DNA from: an uncultured Oscillospiraceae bacterium
GTDB taxonomy: Bacteria > Bacillota > Clostridia > Oscillospirales > Ruminococcaceae
Assembly (NCBI GenBank): GCA_902489475.1
Contig: CABUAH010000006.1
Location: 1 to 47,211 of the forward strand
DNA: 47,211 nucleotides
Reading direction: 5' to 3'
The notes under the pieces were generated by a model that saw only the letters and a program-made list of their open reading frames with translations, was not told the DNA's origin and searched no databases. This document shows, in pieces, positions 32,141-39,877 of the stretch. Position numbers and translations under genes: made by a program. How positions within the stretch are numbered: position 1 is the stretch's first letter; each line of letters opens with the position of its first letter.

Positions 32141-32178
32141 GCCCTGACGGTATTAACGGTACTGTCGGGGCATTTTTT
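32141..32178 (+). terminator. Plus-strand terminator-like hairpin
   Basis: GCCCTGAC/GTCGGGGC form a stem with a T run on the plus strand. A TATAAT lies upstream at 32096-32101 without a good -35. No plus-strand gene is seen, so it may end a small RNA. Confidence 0.45.
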
Positions 32179-32824
32179 ATACTTCTTTAATTATCTGCTT
32201 AACCACACCTACAACGGAAACTCTCAAAACTTCTTTTCCCTCAAATCGTTTAGGAGCATATTCAGGATTGATCGATATAAGCTCAATGAGATTTTCGCTG
32301 TAGACAACCTTTTTCACAAACCCTTCTTCATTGTCAATCAAAACCACAGCAATAGAACCGCTGTCAACACTTGATTGTTTGCGCACAACAACTGTGTCAC
32401 CATCCTCGATTTTTGGATACATACTGTCGCCTTTAACTTTAATGCACAGCATGTCTTTGGCATCCGCAGGGTTGCTCACATATATAGGCATATAGCCGGT
32501 AATGTAATCGCTTGCGTAAGCTCCGAACCCAGCCGATACAGATTCAAAGACGGGTATGTTATACACTTTGCTTTGATCTAATGACTGTATGTTGGATTCA
32601 GGCATTTGTAGATCCATAAGGACATCTTCATATCCCATTAACCAAGCTTCATTAACATTTAAAGCTTTTGCAATAAGATAGGTCCTTTTTTGCTTAGGCT
32701 TAAACGATCCGGAAACATATTGACTCATGGCTGATTTGGGTATTTTAGTTTTTTCGCAAAGTTCTGCTTGAGATATGTTACGAATAGACATCGCCTTTCT
32801 TAATTGTTGATAAAACTCTGCCAT
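32177..32824 (-). CDS. CI/LexA-like phage repressor with S24 peptidase domain
   Basis: The 215-residue protein has an N-terminal XRE helix-turn-helix (about residues 4-58, ISQAELCEKTKIPKSAMSQYVSG). The C-terminal S24 self-cleavage domain (about 90-212) has the nucleophile in KGDSMYPKIEDGD and the catalytic lysine in GEGFVKK-like NEEGFVKKV. An Ala-Gly in SAGFGA is a possible cleavage site. It holds the prophage silent until DNA damage triggers cleavage through RecA. The start at 32824 follows GAGG. Its promoter and that of the divergent gene are both flanked by GTTTAG operators. Confidence 0.93.
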   Translation of the reverse strand: MAEFYQQLRKAMSIRNISQAELCEKTKIPKSAMSQYVSGSFKPKQKRTYLIAKALNVNEAWLMGYEDVLMDLQMPESNIQSLDQSKVYNIPVFESVSAGFGAYASDYITGYMPIYVSNPADAKDMLCIKVKGDSMYPKIEDGDTVVVRKQSSVDSGSIAVVLIDNEEGFVKKVVYSENLIELISINPEYAPKRFEGKEVLRVSVVGVVKQIIKEV

Positions 32825-32854
32825 TTTGTGTACCTCATTACGTTTATTAACTAC

Positions 32855-32883
32855 AGTATACAACAAAGTTTAGAAAAAATCAA
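32855..32883 (-). promoter_or_regulatory. Repressor promoter (PRM-like)
   Basis: On the minus strand TTGATT, a 17-base spacer and TATACT precede the repressor start by about 30 bp. Its spacer contains an operator half-site at 32868-32873. Confidence 0.7.
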
Positions 32884-32905
32884 GACATTTTTAATAAAAG
32901 TTTAG
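32868..32905. promoter_or_regulatory. Two operator half-sites (GTTTAGAAAAA)
   Basis: GTTTAGAAAAA occurs at 32868 and 32900, 32 bp apart. Each matches the left half of the full palindromes at 32955 and 33196. Confidence 0.6.
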
Positions 32906-32923
32906 AAAAATTGAAAAAACGTC

Positions 32924-32952
32924 TTGACAGGCAAATAAATGTATGCTATACT
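32924..32952 (+). promoter_or_regulatory. Early rightward promoter (PR-like)
   Basis: TTGACA, a 17-base spacer and TATACT are present. The full operator palindrome follows directly downstream, so repressor bound there would block it. Confidence 0.85.
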
Positions 32953-32954
32953 TA

Positions 32955-32971
32955 GTTTAGAAAAACTAAAC
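32955..32971. promoter_or_regulatory. Phage operator palindrome
   Basis: GTTTAG-AAAAA-CTAAAC is a perfect inverted repeat located between the early promoter and the ribosome site of the Cro-like gene. Confidence 0.8.
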
Positions 32972-32985
32972 AGGGAGGCGATAAA

Positions 32986-33201
32986 GTGGCTTTTTGCTAT
33001 GATAAGTTGATTGGTAGAATAACTGAAATATGCGGCACAAGGCAAAAGTTTGGGGAGTTCATGGGGTTCTCTTCAACAACTACTACTGCAAAACTTAACA
33101 ATAAGTCCGAATTTTCTCAGGACGAAATCATTAAAGCTATAGAAGTCTTAAAATTGCAAAGCACAGATATTCCACTATATTTTTTTACTCGTCGGGTTTA
33201 G
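32986..33201 (+). CDS. Cro-like DUF739 phage regulator
   Basis: The 71-residue protein matches the DUF739 pattern: YDKLIGRITEICGTRQKFGEFMGFS, then TTAKLNNKSEFSQDEI (helix-turn-helix) and the C-terminal LYFFTRRV. These proteins are encoded divergently from the repressor and act like Cro. The start is GTG at 32986 after GGGAGG. Its stop codon lies inside a second operator palindrome (33196-33211), so the operator sits at the gene's 3' end. Confidence 0.88.
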   Translation: MAFCYDKLIGRITEICGTRQKFGEFMGFSSTTTTAKLNNKSEFSQDEIIKAIEVLKLQSTDIPLYFFTRRV

Positions 33202-33211
33202 AAAACTAAAC
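33196..33211. promoter_or_regulatory. Second phage operator palindrome, overlapping a stop codon
   Basis: GTTTAG-AAAA-CTAAAC repeats the operator at 32955 with a spacer one base shorter. The TAG stop of the Cro-like gene is part of its left arm. Confidence 0.7.
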
Positions 33212-33247
33212 AAAGGGTGAAACGTACAGTAGAAAAGAGGTGAGAGA

Positions 33248-33391
33248 GTGGAGATTAAGGATATTTCTACAAAAGAACTTGTGGAAGAACTACGAAATCG
33301 AGAGGGCGTAGAAACAACAATAGCAGAACCATATGCAGAGTTTGATGTTAGGGGCAACGGTCCTGCTATTGTTTTGACTGTTATTGATTAG
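33248..33391 (+). CDS. BC1881-family small phage protein
   Basis: The 47-residue protein begins MEIKDISTKELVEELRNREG (GTG start) and ends with GPAIVLTVID, the pattern of the BC1881 family found in Firmicute phages and of unknown function. GAGGTG precedes the start. Its stop overlaps the convergent KTSC gene by 4 bp. Confidence 0.8.
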   Translation: MEIKDISTKELVEELRNREGVETTIAEPYAEFDVRGNGPAIVLTVID

Positions 33392-33594
33392 CCAATTCTT
33401 GTATAACGGTAGGAGTTTTTAATGTAAGCAGCGTGATATTTACCTTTAGAACTTGCTGAAAGCAAACCGTAATAAATATTTTCAGGTACATTACGGTAAC
33501 AATATAATCCACCGCGATGAAACTGAATGTAAAGATTACCGTTTTCGTATCCTACGCTGCTAAGATTTGACGAATCAACTGAAATCATTTGCAT
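33388..33594 (-). CDS. KTSC-domain protein
   Basis: The 68-residue protein has the KTSC domain layout: VDSSNLSSVGYENGNLYIQFHRGG, YCYRNVPENIYYGLLSASSKG, then a C-terminal YIKNSYRYTRIG. KTSC proteins are small phage or bacterial proteins with possible RNA- or nucleotide-related roles; the function is not established. It is read against the early genes and has its own promoter at 33650. Confidence 0.85.
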   Translation of the reverse strand: MQMISVDSSNLSSVGYENGNLYIQFHRGGLYCYRNVPENIYYGLLSASSKGKYHAAYIKNSYRYTRIG

Positions 33595-33649
33595 AATAAG
33601 TGTGTTTTCTCCTTTCTAAAAACATATTTCACCCGAAGAAAACAAACAT

Positions 33650-33678
33650 ATTTTATCATAATATGTAAATTTATGCAA
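33650..33678 (-). promoter_or_regulatory. SigA promoter of the KTSC gene
   Basis: On the minus strand TTGCAT, a 17-base spacer and TAAAAT lie about 55 bp before the KTSC start. The early-gene leader on the other strand (33612-33784) shows nothing else. Confidence 0.7.
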
Positions 33679-33784
33679 GAGAGAATAAAAACAGATGACT
33701 ATAAGGAAGGTGAGCAATCTAGCCAATCAGTAAACGCATAGTCCAAACTATATGAACCATATCATTTTTTAAGGAGGTATTATT

Positions 33785-33991
33785 ATGGCAAAGAAGAAAA
33801 ACGAAAATCCGCTTAAGGTGATTTTTCACTACCCTGACGGAACGGTTTCCGACAAGCTTGATCCTGAGTTTGCAAAAAAGCTTTCAAAGCGAATTGGAGA
33901 AGCCGCCTCTGAGCTGTTGAGCGATGAGAGTTATATACGGCTTGCCGAAGCTTACGAAAGAGAGCTTGAAGCTAAGGGGAATGCAGTATAA
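33785..33991 (+). CDS. Small phage protein of unknown function
   Basis: The 68-residue protein starts AKKKNENPLKVIFHYPDGTVSDK, a short beta region, and then forms a charged helix (EFAKKLSKRIGEAASELLSDESYIRL split over about residues 30-55). AAGGAGG precedes the ATG. I recognise no family. Confidence 0.65.
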   Translation: MAKKKNENPLKVIFHYPDGTVSDKLDPEFAKKLSKRIGEAASELLSDESYIRLAEAYERELEAKGNAV

Positions 33992-34025
33992 AACAAAGGA
34001 CGTTTAAAACAAAGGAGGTATCTAA

Positions 34026-34235
34026 ATGACCACCCGGGAAGCAATAGCGGTTCTGGGGTTAGTGCTGATACTGATATACGCTATAGGTATGACGATGTGG
34101 GTATTTTGTCCGCAGGTGTTGATACGCTGGGCGGATTACTTTGGGATCAGAATATCGGACAAGCCCTTAGAGCCGTTGCTTGAAAGCGAAGAGGAAGAAA
34201 AGCAGATTGAAGTTGAAAAAATACATAGGAGGTAA
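34026..34235 (+). CDS. Small phage protein with one transmembrane helix
   Basis: The 69-residue protein has a hydrophobic segment at about residues 4-28 (AIAVLGLVLILIYAIGMTMWVF) and a charged C-terminal tail (EEEEKQIEVEKIHRR). AAAGGAGG precedes the ATG. No family is recognised. Confidence 0.6.
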   Translation: MTTREAIAVLGLVLILIYAIGMTMWVFCPQVLIRWADYFGIRISDKPLEPLLESEEEEKQIEVEKIHRR

Positions 34236-34241
34236 AAATAT

Positions 34242-34739
34242 ATGCCAAAAAGTGAAAGAACTTTTGCTCTTTCTCAAAGATTGCAAGAACTCATAAAAGA
34301 AAAGAAAGGCAAAAACATAACATTAAGCCAAACTCAACAAGCAAAGCAAATGAATATACCTCATCAAAATTTTGCAAAGTATGTAAACAATGAAGCGGAA
34401 TGTTCTATTTCGACTATTTGTAAAATAGCTACTTATTACGGAGTGACAACTGACTATCTTCTAGGTTTGACAGATATAAACACTATTCCAGACTGGAAAA
34501 AAGAAAAGGAGCCTGCACCGTCCGAAGACAATACAGGCTATGAAAATCAAAAAAATTATATTTTCAATAATAATGATAACACGGAAAAGGAAAAATGTCA
34601 AGACCTAAGACTACTAATTGGCAACCTGAAAATGATTTATGACGATTTGCCAAAATCCAAACGTCAATATTGGCTGTTAGGCAAAATGTTCGCAGAACTT
34701 GGGCGATTGATTAAGGAGGATGGCTATGCCGAGAACTAA
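34242..34739 (+). CDS. XRE-family regulator of the early region
   Basis: The 165-residue protein has an N-terminal helix-turn-helix (about residues 8-70, LSQTQQAKQMNIPHQNFAKYVNNEAECSI within that span, then YYGVTTDYLLGLTD). An Asn-rich linker and a C-terminal helical part follow (LRLLIGNLKMIYDDLPKSKR). AGGAGG precedes the ATG. It may control the replication genes downstream. Its end overlaps the next gene by 14 bp. Confidence 0.85.
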   Translation: MPKSERTFALSQRLQELIKEKKGKNITLSQTQQAKQMNIPHQNFAKYVNNEAECSISTICKIATYYGVTTDYLLGLTDINTIPDWKKEKEPAPSEDNTGYENQKNYIFNNNDNTEKEKCQDLRLLIGNLKMIYDDLPKSKRQYWLLGKMFAELGRLIKEDGYAEN

Positions 34740-34977
34740 CGCAGAGGTCACAAGAGATTATTACCAGCCGCCCGATCCGGTCGTGGTACTGCATTGTGAC
34801 GCATACGGCTGTGAAATATATGATAGGGATATTTACTATCGGCTAAACGGCAAGAACTATTGCGAAAACTGCATAGAAGAAGTGTTGCAAGATGAATTTG
34901 ACAGTTTGTCGTTGCTAGATAAATTAGATCTGTTAGACGGCAGCGCCGAAACCGCAGAAGAACGCAAGGAGTGGTGA
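34726..34977 (+). CDS. Small zinc-binding phage protein
   Basis: The 83-residue protein has a two-knuckle zinc motif: HCDAYGC followed by YYRLNGKNYCENC, like a rudimentary LIM or zinc-ribbon fold. An acidic helical tail (LLDKLDLLDGSAE) follows. I chose the ATG at 34726 because AAGGAGG is 6 bases upstream; the ATG at 34720 abuts it. Function unknown. Confidence 0.7.
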   Translation: MPRTNAEVTRDYYQPPDPVVVLHCDAYGCEIYDRDIYYRLNGKNYCENCIEEVLQDEFDSLSLLDKLDLLDGSAETAEERKEW

Positions 34978-34978
34978 T

Positions 34979-35749
34979 ATGGCCTTAACCGCCGAAAACT
35001 ATTATTCTCAGAAAATGAATAAACACTTTATGAGTGTGTCGCAGTTTAAGGATTTCCTTAAGTGTGAGAATATGGCAATGGCTAAAATCTCAGGTAAATA
35101 TGAACAGCCAAAAACAACAGCGTTACTTGTTGGTTCATATGTTGACTCGTATTTTGAGGGAACACTAGATCGTTTTATTGCCGAAAATGCAAATGTTTTG
35201 GTGAAAAGGAACGGAGAGCTTAAGTCCGAATACATACAGGCGAACGCTATTATTGACCGTGTAAAGCGGGACAAGCTGTTTATGGATTTCATGAGCGGAG
35301 AGAAACAGAAGATTTTTTCTGCCGAACTTTTCGGCGCAGAGTGGAAAATTAAGATTGACAGTTTATGTAAAGATAAGATTGTAGACCTTAAATGTATGAG
35401 AAGTTTGTCACCTGTTATGGGAGCTTCATTTATAACTCATTGGATGTACGACGTTCAACTCGCAGTCTATCAGGAAGTATATTACAGAGCCACAGGAAAA
35501 AGGCTTGAAACCTATATTGCTGCCTGTACAAAAGAAGCCGTAACAGATCTTGAGATTATTCATATTCCGCAATGGAGGCTCGATGAATGTCTTGACATCG
35601 TAAGGAAACAAATGCCGCATATTTTAGCAGTTAAAAACGGCGATTATCCAGCTAGCAGGTGCGGGGTGTGCGACTGGTGCAAACAGAGTAAGGTTTTAAC
35701 AAAACCGATTGACTTTGAGTCGGTCGGGTTTAAAAATGAGGAGGTATAG
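34979..35749 (+). CDS. PD-(D/E)XK exonuclease (phage recombination nuclease)
   Basis: The 256-residue protein has the PD-(D/E)XK core: ALLVGSYVDSYFEG near residue 45, KIDSLCKDKIVDLKCMRSL near residues 122-140 (Asp and D-x-K), and QLAVYQEVYYRATG near residue 160. A four-cysteine C-terminal cluster (CGVCDWC) resembles that of Cas4/RecB-type nucleases with a metal cluster. It probably makes 3' ends for phage recombination with the ATPase encoded next. AAGGAG precedes the ATG. Confidence 0.85.
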   Translation: MALTAENYYSQKMNKHFMSVSQFKDFLKCENMAMAKISGKYEQPKTTALLVGSYVDSYFEGTLDRFIAENANVLVKRNGELKSEYIQANAIIDRVKRDKLFMDFMSGEKQKIFSAELFGAEWKIKIDSLCKDKIVDLKCMRSLSPVMGASFITHWMYDVQLAVYQEVYYRATGKRLETYIAACTKEAVTDLEIIHIPQWRLDECLDIVRKQMPHILAVKNGDYPASRCGVCDWCKQSKVLTKPIDFESVGFKNEEV

Positions 35750-35756
35750 ATTTTTA

Positions 35757-36431
35757 ATGGTAGGACTTATTTATTGTAAATCGGGCGGCGGTAAGACCGT
35801 AAACTCGACATTGGCTAAAGCTCAAAAAAGAAATTTGCTTATGTGCAGTGATAATTCAAGCATTGTACTTAAGAATTTCAAGCGTGATAATCTTGATATT
35901 GAAAAAATCACGCATTGTGTTAAATCGAGAACAAATCCGAACGACAGCGAGTATTTTTTGAAACGATTTGATGCTTTGTGTGATACAGGAAAATACAGCA
36001 ATATCATAATAGACAATCTCTCAGACATTTTTGATATGTGGATTTTGGAACTTGACGAGATGGGCAACTCAAAAGATAAGCGCCAGGATTATCAGTTTGT
36101 ATATCAAAACCTAAAGCGCCTTGTGAGAAAGGCTACTATGGTAGGCTGTAACGTTATCTTTACCGCATGGCTTGATATTTCGGAGATCACGACAGTAGGC
36201 GGAGAAAGAGCAGTAAGGTATGCTCCCAAACTTCCGAATAAGATACTTGATAACGTCTGCGGACTGTGCAATGTGATCGCATATGTTGATACAACGGAAG
36301 ACAAGAACGAAAATAAGATTTGGTTTTATAGGCTTGAGGGGAATAACAGCTTATACGCCAAAGATCAGCTATATTGCCGAAAGGTTTGCAAGCCGGAAAA
36401 TATTTTTGAGCAGGAGGTAAAAAGCAAATGA
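35757..36431 (+). CDS. Sak4-like phage ATPase (AAA_24)
   Basis: The 224-residue protein begins MVGLIYCKSGGGKTVNS with a Walker A. It also has YSNIIIDNLSDIFD (Walker B-like) and MVGCNVIFTAWLDI. This is the pattern of phage RecA-like ATPases of the Sak4 group, which anneal single strands. I chose the ATG at 35757, with GGAGG 12 bases before it; the frame is open upstream but has no better ribosome site. It lies between the exonuclease and the HD protein in the recombination block. Confidence 0.8.
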   Translation: MVGLIYCKSGGGKTVNSTLAKAQKRNLLMCSDNSSIVLKNFKRDNLDIEKITHCVKSRTNPNDSEYFLKRFDALCDTGKYSNIIIDNLSDIFDMWILELDEMGNSKDKRQDYQFVYQNLKRLVRKATMVGCNVIFTAWLDISEITTVGGERAVRYAPKLPNKILDNVCGLCNVIAYVDTTEDKNENKIWFYRLEGNNSLYAKDQLYCRKVCKPENIFEQEVKSK

Positions 36432-37000
36432 CGCCTTTGGAAGCAGAAACAAAATTTACGGAAATTTTTAAGAATAACATCACTCGTCACGGTGCGGATG
36501 CTATGCTTGAATACTTACAGAAATCAGATTTTTTTGTAGCTCCTTCAAGCACGAGGTTTCACGGAGCCTTTAAAGGAGGTCTTGTCGTACACTCAGTAAA
36601 CGTGTACAACAGGATTAAAGAGCAGATAAGCGCTTTAAATTTAAGTTCAGCTTATTCGGAAGAAAGTATAGCTATAGTATCGCTTCTTCACGATGTATGT
36701 AAAATAAACTGTTACAAAGAGGATTTCAGAAATCAAAAGATCAATGGAGAGTGGAAACAAGTACCTTGTTACACCTTTGAGGAAAAGCTCAAATACGGTG
36801 GCCACGGAAGCAAGTCGGTGTTCTTGATTATGAACTTTATGAAGCTGACACCCATAGAAGCAACAGCAATAAACTGTCACATGAGTGCTTATGACAGACC
36901 GGCAGGAGATTACAGCTTGTCAAACGCTTATGAACAAAACACATTAGCGCTTTTGCTTTCTGTAGCTGATCAATACGCAACATTTATAGATGAAAAATAA
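36428..37000 (+). CDS. HD-domain phosphohydrolase
   Basis: The 190-residue protein carries an HD-domain signature: KGGLVVHSVNVYNRI near residue 48, LLHDVCKINCY with the HD pair near residue 91, HGSKSVFLI near residue 125 and INCHMSAYD near residue 145. Its substrate is unknown; phage HD proteins often act on nucleotides or aid DNA replication. GGAGG lies before the ATG. The start overlaps the stop of the previous gene by 4 bp. Confidence 0.85.
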   Translation: MTPLEAETKFTEIFKNNITRHGADAMLEYLQKSDFFVAPSSTRFHGAFKGGLVVHSVNVYNRIKEQISALNLSSAYSEESIAIVSLLHDVCKINCYKEDFRNQKINGEWKQVPCYTFEEKLKYGGHGSKSVFLIMNFMKLTPIEATAINCHMSAYDRPAGDYSLSNAYEQNTLALLLSVADQYATFIDEK

Positions 37001-37022
37001 TAAATAGAGGGAGATTTTAAAT

Positions 37023-37517
37023 ATGGCAATTAACTGGAATTTTAATGCAAGTGACTATGAGGAAACAAGCTTTGTGCCGATCCCTATAGGAAATCACAGA
37101 TGCAGGATCGCAGAGATCGAAGAAACGAAATCCAAATCGGGAAATGATATGCTCAAAATTACGCTTGATGTTTCGGGGCAAAATGGAACCCTTTGGTATT
37201 ATCTTGTGTTCATGCCTGATAACACAAAAATGACTAATCAAAAGCTGGGTGAGCTTTGGGAGAGCTTCGGCATAAAACAAGGCGATATGAATTTTAAATC
37301 ATGGGTCGGTAAGGTCGGCGCTTGCAGAGTTAAACACGAGACATACGAGGGTGAAGAACAGGCAAGGCTTCATTATTTTATAAAAAGAGAAAAACAGACG
37401 GATTTACCTACTTGGAAAGAGCCTGATAGAAATAAGGGAATGGCATCTGAATCGGAGAATCCGTTTGAAGATCCTGATCTTGGTGAGCCAATCAACGATA
37501 TAGCTGATTTATTATAA
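37023..37517 (+). CDS. DUF669 phage protein, probable single-strand DNA-binding protein
   Basis: The 164-residue protein has the DUF669 pattern: FNASDYEETSFVPIPIGNHRCRI, then SGNDMLKITLDVSGQ and a C-terminal acidic tail (ENPFEDPDLGEPINDIADLL), as in SSB proteins. These phage proteins are encoded with helicases and recombinases and probably bind single-stranded DNA. GGGAG precedes the ATG. Its stop overlaps the helicase start by one base (TAATG). Confidence 0.85.
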   Translation: MAINWNFNASDYEETSFVPIPIGNHRCRIAEIEETKSKSGNDMLKITLDVSGQNGTLWYYLVFMPDNTKMTNQKLGELWESFGIKQGDMNFKSWVGKVGACRVKHETYEGEEQARLHYFIKREKQTDLPTWKEPDRNKGMASESENPFEDPDLGEPINDIADLL

Positions 37518-38863
37518 TGATAAAACTCAGGGATTATCAGCAGGACTTATACGAAAGTATCAAGTCTAAACTGGCAATGGGCTGTAAACGTCCGCTTGTT
37601 GTTGCAGGCTGCGGAAGTGGTAAGACTTTTTTGTTTTTAAAAATTTGTGAGAAGCTTTCTTCTTACGGTACTGTTTTGATTTTGGTACATAGAAGAGAGC
37701 TTAAATATCAGCATTTAAAGCTGATTGAGCAAAACGGTATACCTACAAAAAACATAGCTGTTGAAAGCGTTTTCACAGTTGCCAATAAAATGCAGGAAAT
37801 GAAAAAGCCGCTTGTGATAATTACAGATGAAGCGCATCTTTCAAAAGCAAAAACATGGGAAAGAGTAATAAATCATTTTGACTGTGTATGTATCGGTTTT
37901 ACAGCTACACCGATAAGACTAGACGGAAAACCGCTGGGAGATATTTATGACTGTTTGATTGAGGGTGTGTCGGTGAGGTGGCTTATTGATAACGGCTACC
38001 TTGCACCGTTTGATTATTACGCTCCTATTTCGGTTGACACAGCCGATGTTAAATCCTCTATGGGAGATTACAAGACATCGGAGATTGAAAAGCTCATGAT
38101 GAAAAAGGCTGTTTATGGAGATGTGATCAAAAGCTATAAGAAAATAGCTGACGGCGAAAAAACTATCGTGTACTGTGTATCTGTAGCACACAGCAAGGCG
38201 GTTTGTGCTGAGTTTAAAGCGGCAGGATATAAAGCGGATTGTATCGACGGCACTATAACTAATAAAAAGCGTGAAGCTGTTATGGAAAGCTTCAGAAGCG
38301 GAGATATAAAAATTCTATGCAACTGTTCAATAATAAGCGAGGGCGTTTCCGTTGACGATTGCAGCTGTGTTATATTGCTCAGACCTTCCGAAAGCACAGC
38401 GCTTTACATACAGCAAGCAATGCGCTGTATGCGGTATCTTCCTAATAAAAGAGCTAAGATAATCGACTGCGCCGCAAATTATACAAGACATTCTCTGCCC
38501 GATGCTGAGCATGAATGGAATTTGAGCAAGCCATTGCCGAAGCATACAAATACAAACAGCGACGGAAGCTATATAGTAAGGGTTTGTAAAAATTGTTTCC
38601 GCACCTTTAAAACGGCAGATAAATGCCCCTTCTGCGGCACGGAATACAAAGCGGAGCAAAAGGAGCTAAAACAAATTAAAGACGTTGAGCTTAAAAAAAT
38701 CTCGGAAGCTCAAAAAGCTGAGCTTGAGAAAATAAAAAAGCAGCAGCGTATGGAAGTCGGCAGAGCGAGGAGCAGGAGCGAGCTTATAGCGATAGCAAAA
38801 AAGCGTGGTTATGACATGAAGTGGGTATATATACAATGCAAAATCAAACACATACGGAGCTGA
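37517..38863 (+). CDS. SF2 DEAD/DEAH-box helicase
   Basis: The 448-residue protein has SF2 motifs: Walker A in VAGCGSGKTFLFLK near residue 35, DEAH in ITDEAHLSKAKTW near residue 108, SAT-like FTATPIRLDGK near residue 130, and QAMRCMRYLPNKRA (motif VI) near residue 297. A zinc ribbon (CKNCFRTFKTADKCPFCG) lies near residues 355-375. It is the phage UvsW/RecG-type replication or recombination helicase by position. Confidence 0.9.
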   Translation: MIKLRDYQQDLYESIKSKLAMGCKRPLVVAGCGSGKTFLFLKICEKLSSYGTVLILVHRRELKYQHLKLIEQNGIPTKNIAVESVFTVANKMQEMKKPLVIITDEAHLSKAKTWERVINHFDCVCIGFTATPIRLDGKPLGDIYDCLIEGVSVRWLIDNGYLAPFDYYAPISVDTADVKSSMGDYKTSEIEKLMMKKAVYGDVIKSYKKIADGEKTIVYCVSVAHSKAVCAEFKAAGYKADCIDGTITNKKREAVMESFRSGDIKILCNCSIISEGVSVDDCSCVILLRPSESTALYIQQAMRCMRYLPNKRAKIIDCAANYTRHSLPDAEHEWNLSKPLPKHTNTNSDGSYIVRVCKNCFRTFKTADKCPFCGTEYKAEQKELKQIKDVELKKISEAQKAELEKIKKQQRMEVGRARSRSELIAIAKKRGYDMKWVYIQCKIKHIRS

Positions 38864-38866
38864 AAA

Positions 38867-39175
38867 ATGGGAAAGCAAGAAACGGTTATACAAAATAAAA
38901 TACGAGCAGCATTATCAAAATATGGGATTCCTATAAGAATGAACTCAGGTCTTTTTTATACTTCATACGGTGAGAAGGTTCGATGCGGCATTCCGGGCAT
39001 GAGCGATATTCTTTTTATAGGGCAGGGCTTCATCGCTTGGATAGAAGTTAAGACGGATACAGGAAAGCCGTCAGCCGAACAGCTTAGATTTATAGACTGC
39101 ATGAAAGAGCTTGGTCATAAAGCGGGCATTGCGAGATCGGTTGACGATGCATTAAAGATTATAGGAGCAACATAA
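38867..39175 (+). CDS. VRR-NUC domain nuclease
   Basis: The 102-residue protein has the VRR-NUC core: IRMNSGLFYTSYG, CGIPGMSDILFI and FIAWIEVKTDTGKPSAEQ, with the nuclease residues Asp near 47 and Glu-x-Lys near 60, then AGIARSVDDA. Small stand-alone VRR-NUC proteins are typical of phage replication blocks and cut branched DNA. It lies 3 bp after the helicase gene and overlaps the next gene by one base (TAATG). Confidence 0.9.
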   Translation: MGKQETVIQNKIRAALSKYGIPIRMNSGLFYTSYGEKVRCGIPGMSDILFIGQGFIAWIEVKTDTGKPSAEQLRFIDCMKELGHKAGIARSVDDALKIIGAT

Positions 39176-39513
39176 TGGATTTAAAAGAACTTGAACGCTT
39201 GGCGGCTTCGGGAGCGGAGCTTCCCAAAGGGCTTAACAATGCACAGACAATGTATTTTTTAGAGCTGAGAGCGCTGTATTTTATTTACAAAAACAACGGT
39301 ATTACAAAAGATAATGCCAAAGCTGAGAAGCACGAGCTTACAGAAAAGTATAAGAAGTTTTCGATGCTTGAGCAGTTATTTAAAAACGAAATCAAAGTAT
39401 ATAACGAAGTCAATAAGCTTGTTGCGCCGACAGCAAAAATTGATACACTTTCAGAAGCAGAATTAAGAAAGCTGTTTAAAAGAGTAATTGACACGATTAC
39501 AGGACTTGAATGA
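39175..39513 (+). CDS. Helical phage protein of unknown function
   Basis: The 112-residue protein is predicted all-helical and charged (LERLAASGAELPKGLNNAQT near the start, then KAEKHELTEKYKKF and LSEAELRKLFKRVID). I recognise no family. It is translationally coupled to the VRR-NUC gene and may be an accessory replication or structural factor. Confidence 0.65.
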   Translation: MDLKELERLAASGAELPKGLNNAQTMYFLELRALYFIYKNNGITKDNAKAEKHELTEKYKKFSMLEQLFKNEIKVYNEVNKLVAPTAKIDTLSEAELRKLFKRVIDTITGLE

Positions 39514-39514
39514 A

Positions 39515-39877
39515 ATGAAAAATACTGTTGTTTTTGAAAGAAAAAGTATAACGCTTAACCTTGATAATTTCTATAAAGCAAATATTAAACAGACTATTAG
39601 AAAAGTATATACGAATAAATATAAAGAAAAAGAAAAAGGCTCGTTGAACATACATATAAATGTGTTTGTACCTGAGCCGAAGTACTATAACGAGCCGATT
39701 AAATATTATGACTCTATCAGGCCGAATGATAAGGTAAGTACGCTTCTGATCGCAAAGTGTACAGTTGAAGCGCTTACCGGAATTGCATTTTACCATGCAG
39801 AGCAAGTCATAAATCTTTCAGTGGATAAAGAATATGGGGAGCCGGTCGTTGAGGTAGTTATTGAGAGGTTGGTGTAA
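39515..39877 (+). CDS. RusA-like Holliday-junction resolvase fold, acidic residues altered
   Basis: The 120-residue protein has the RusA pattern of a basic strand-rich N-terminus (TIRKVYTNKYKEKEKG), SIRPNDKVSTLLIAKCTVEALTGIAFYHAEQVINLSVDKEYGE split over residues 65-107, and VEVVIERL at the end. RusA enzymes carry PDxDN and DDxQ at the metal site; here the positions read PNDK and HAEQ, so activity is uncertain. I chose the ATG at 39515, one base after the previous stop. Confidence 0.65.
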   Translation: MKNTVVFERKSITLNLDNFYKANIKQTIRKVYTNKYKEKEKGSLNIHINVFVPEPKYYNEPIKYYDSIRPNDKVSTLLIAKCTVEALTGIAFYHAEQVINLSVDKEYGEPVVEVVIERLV

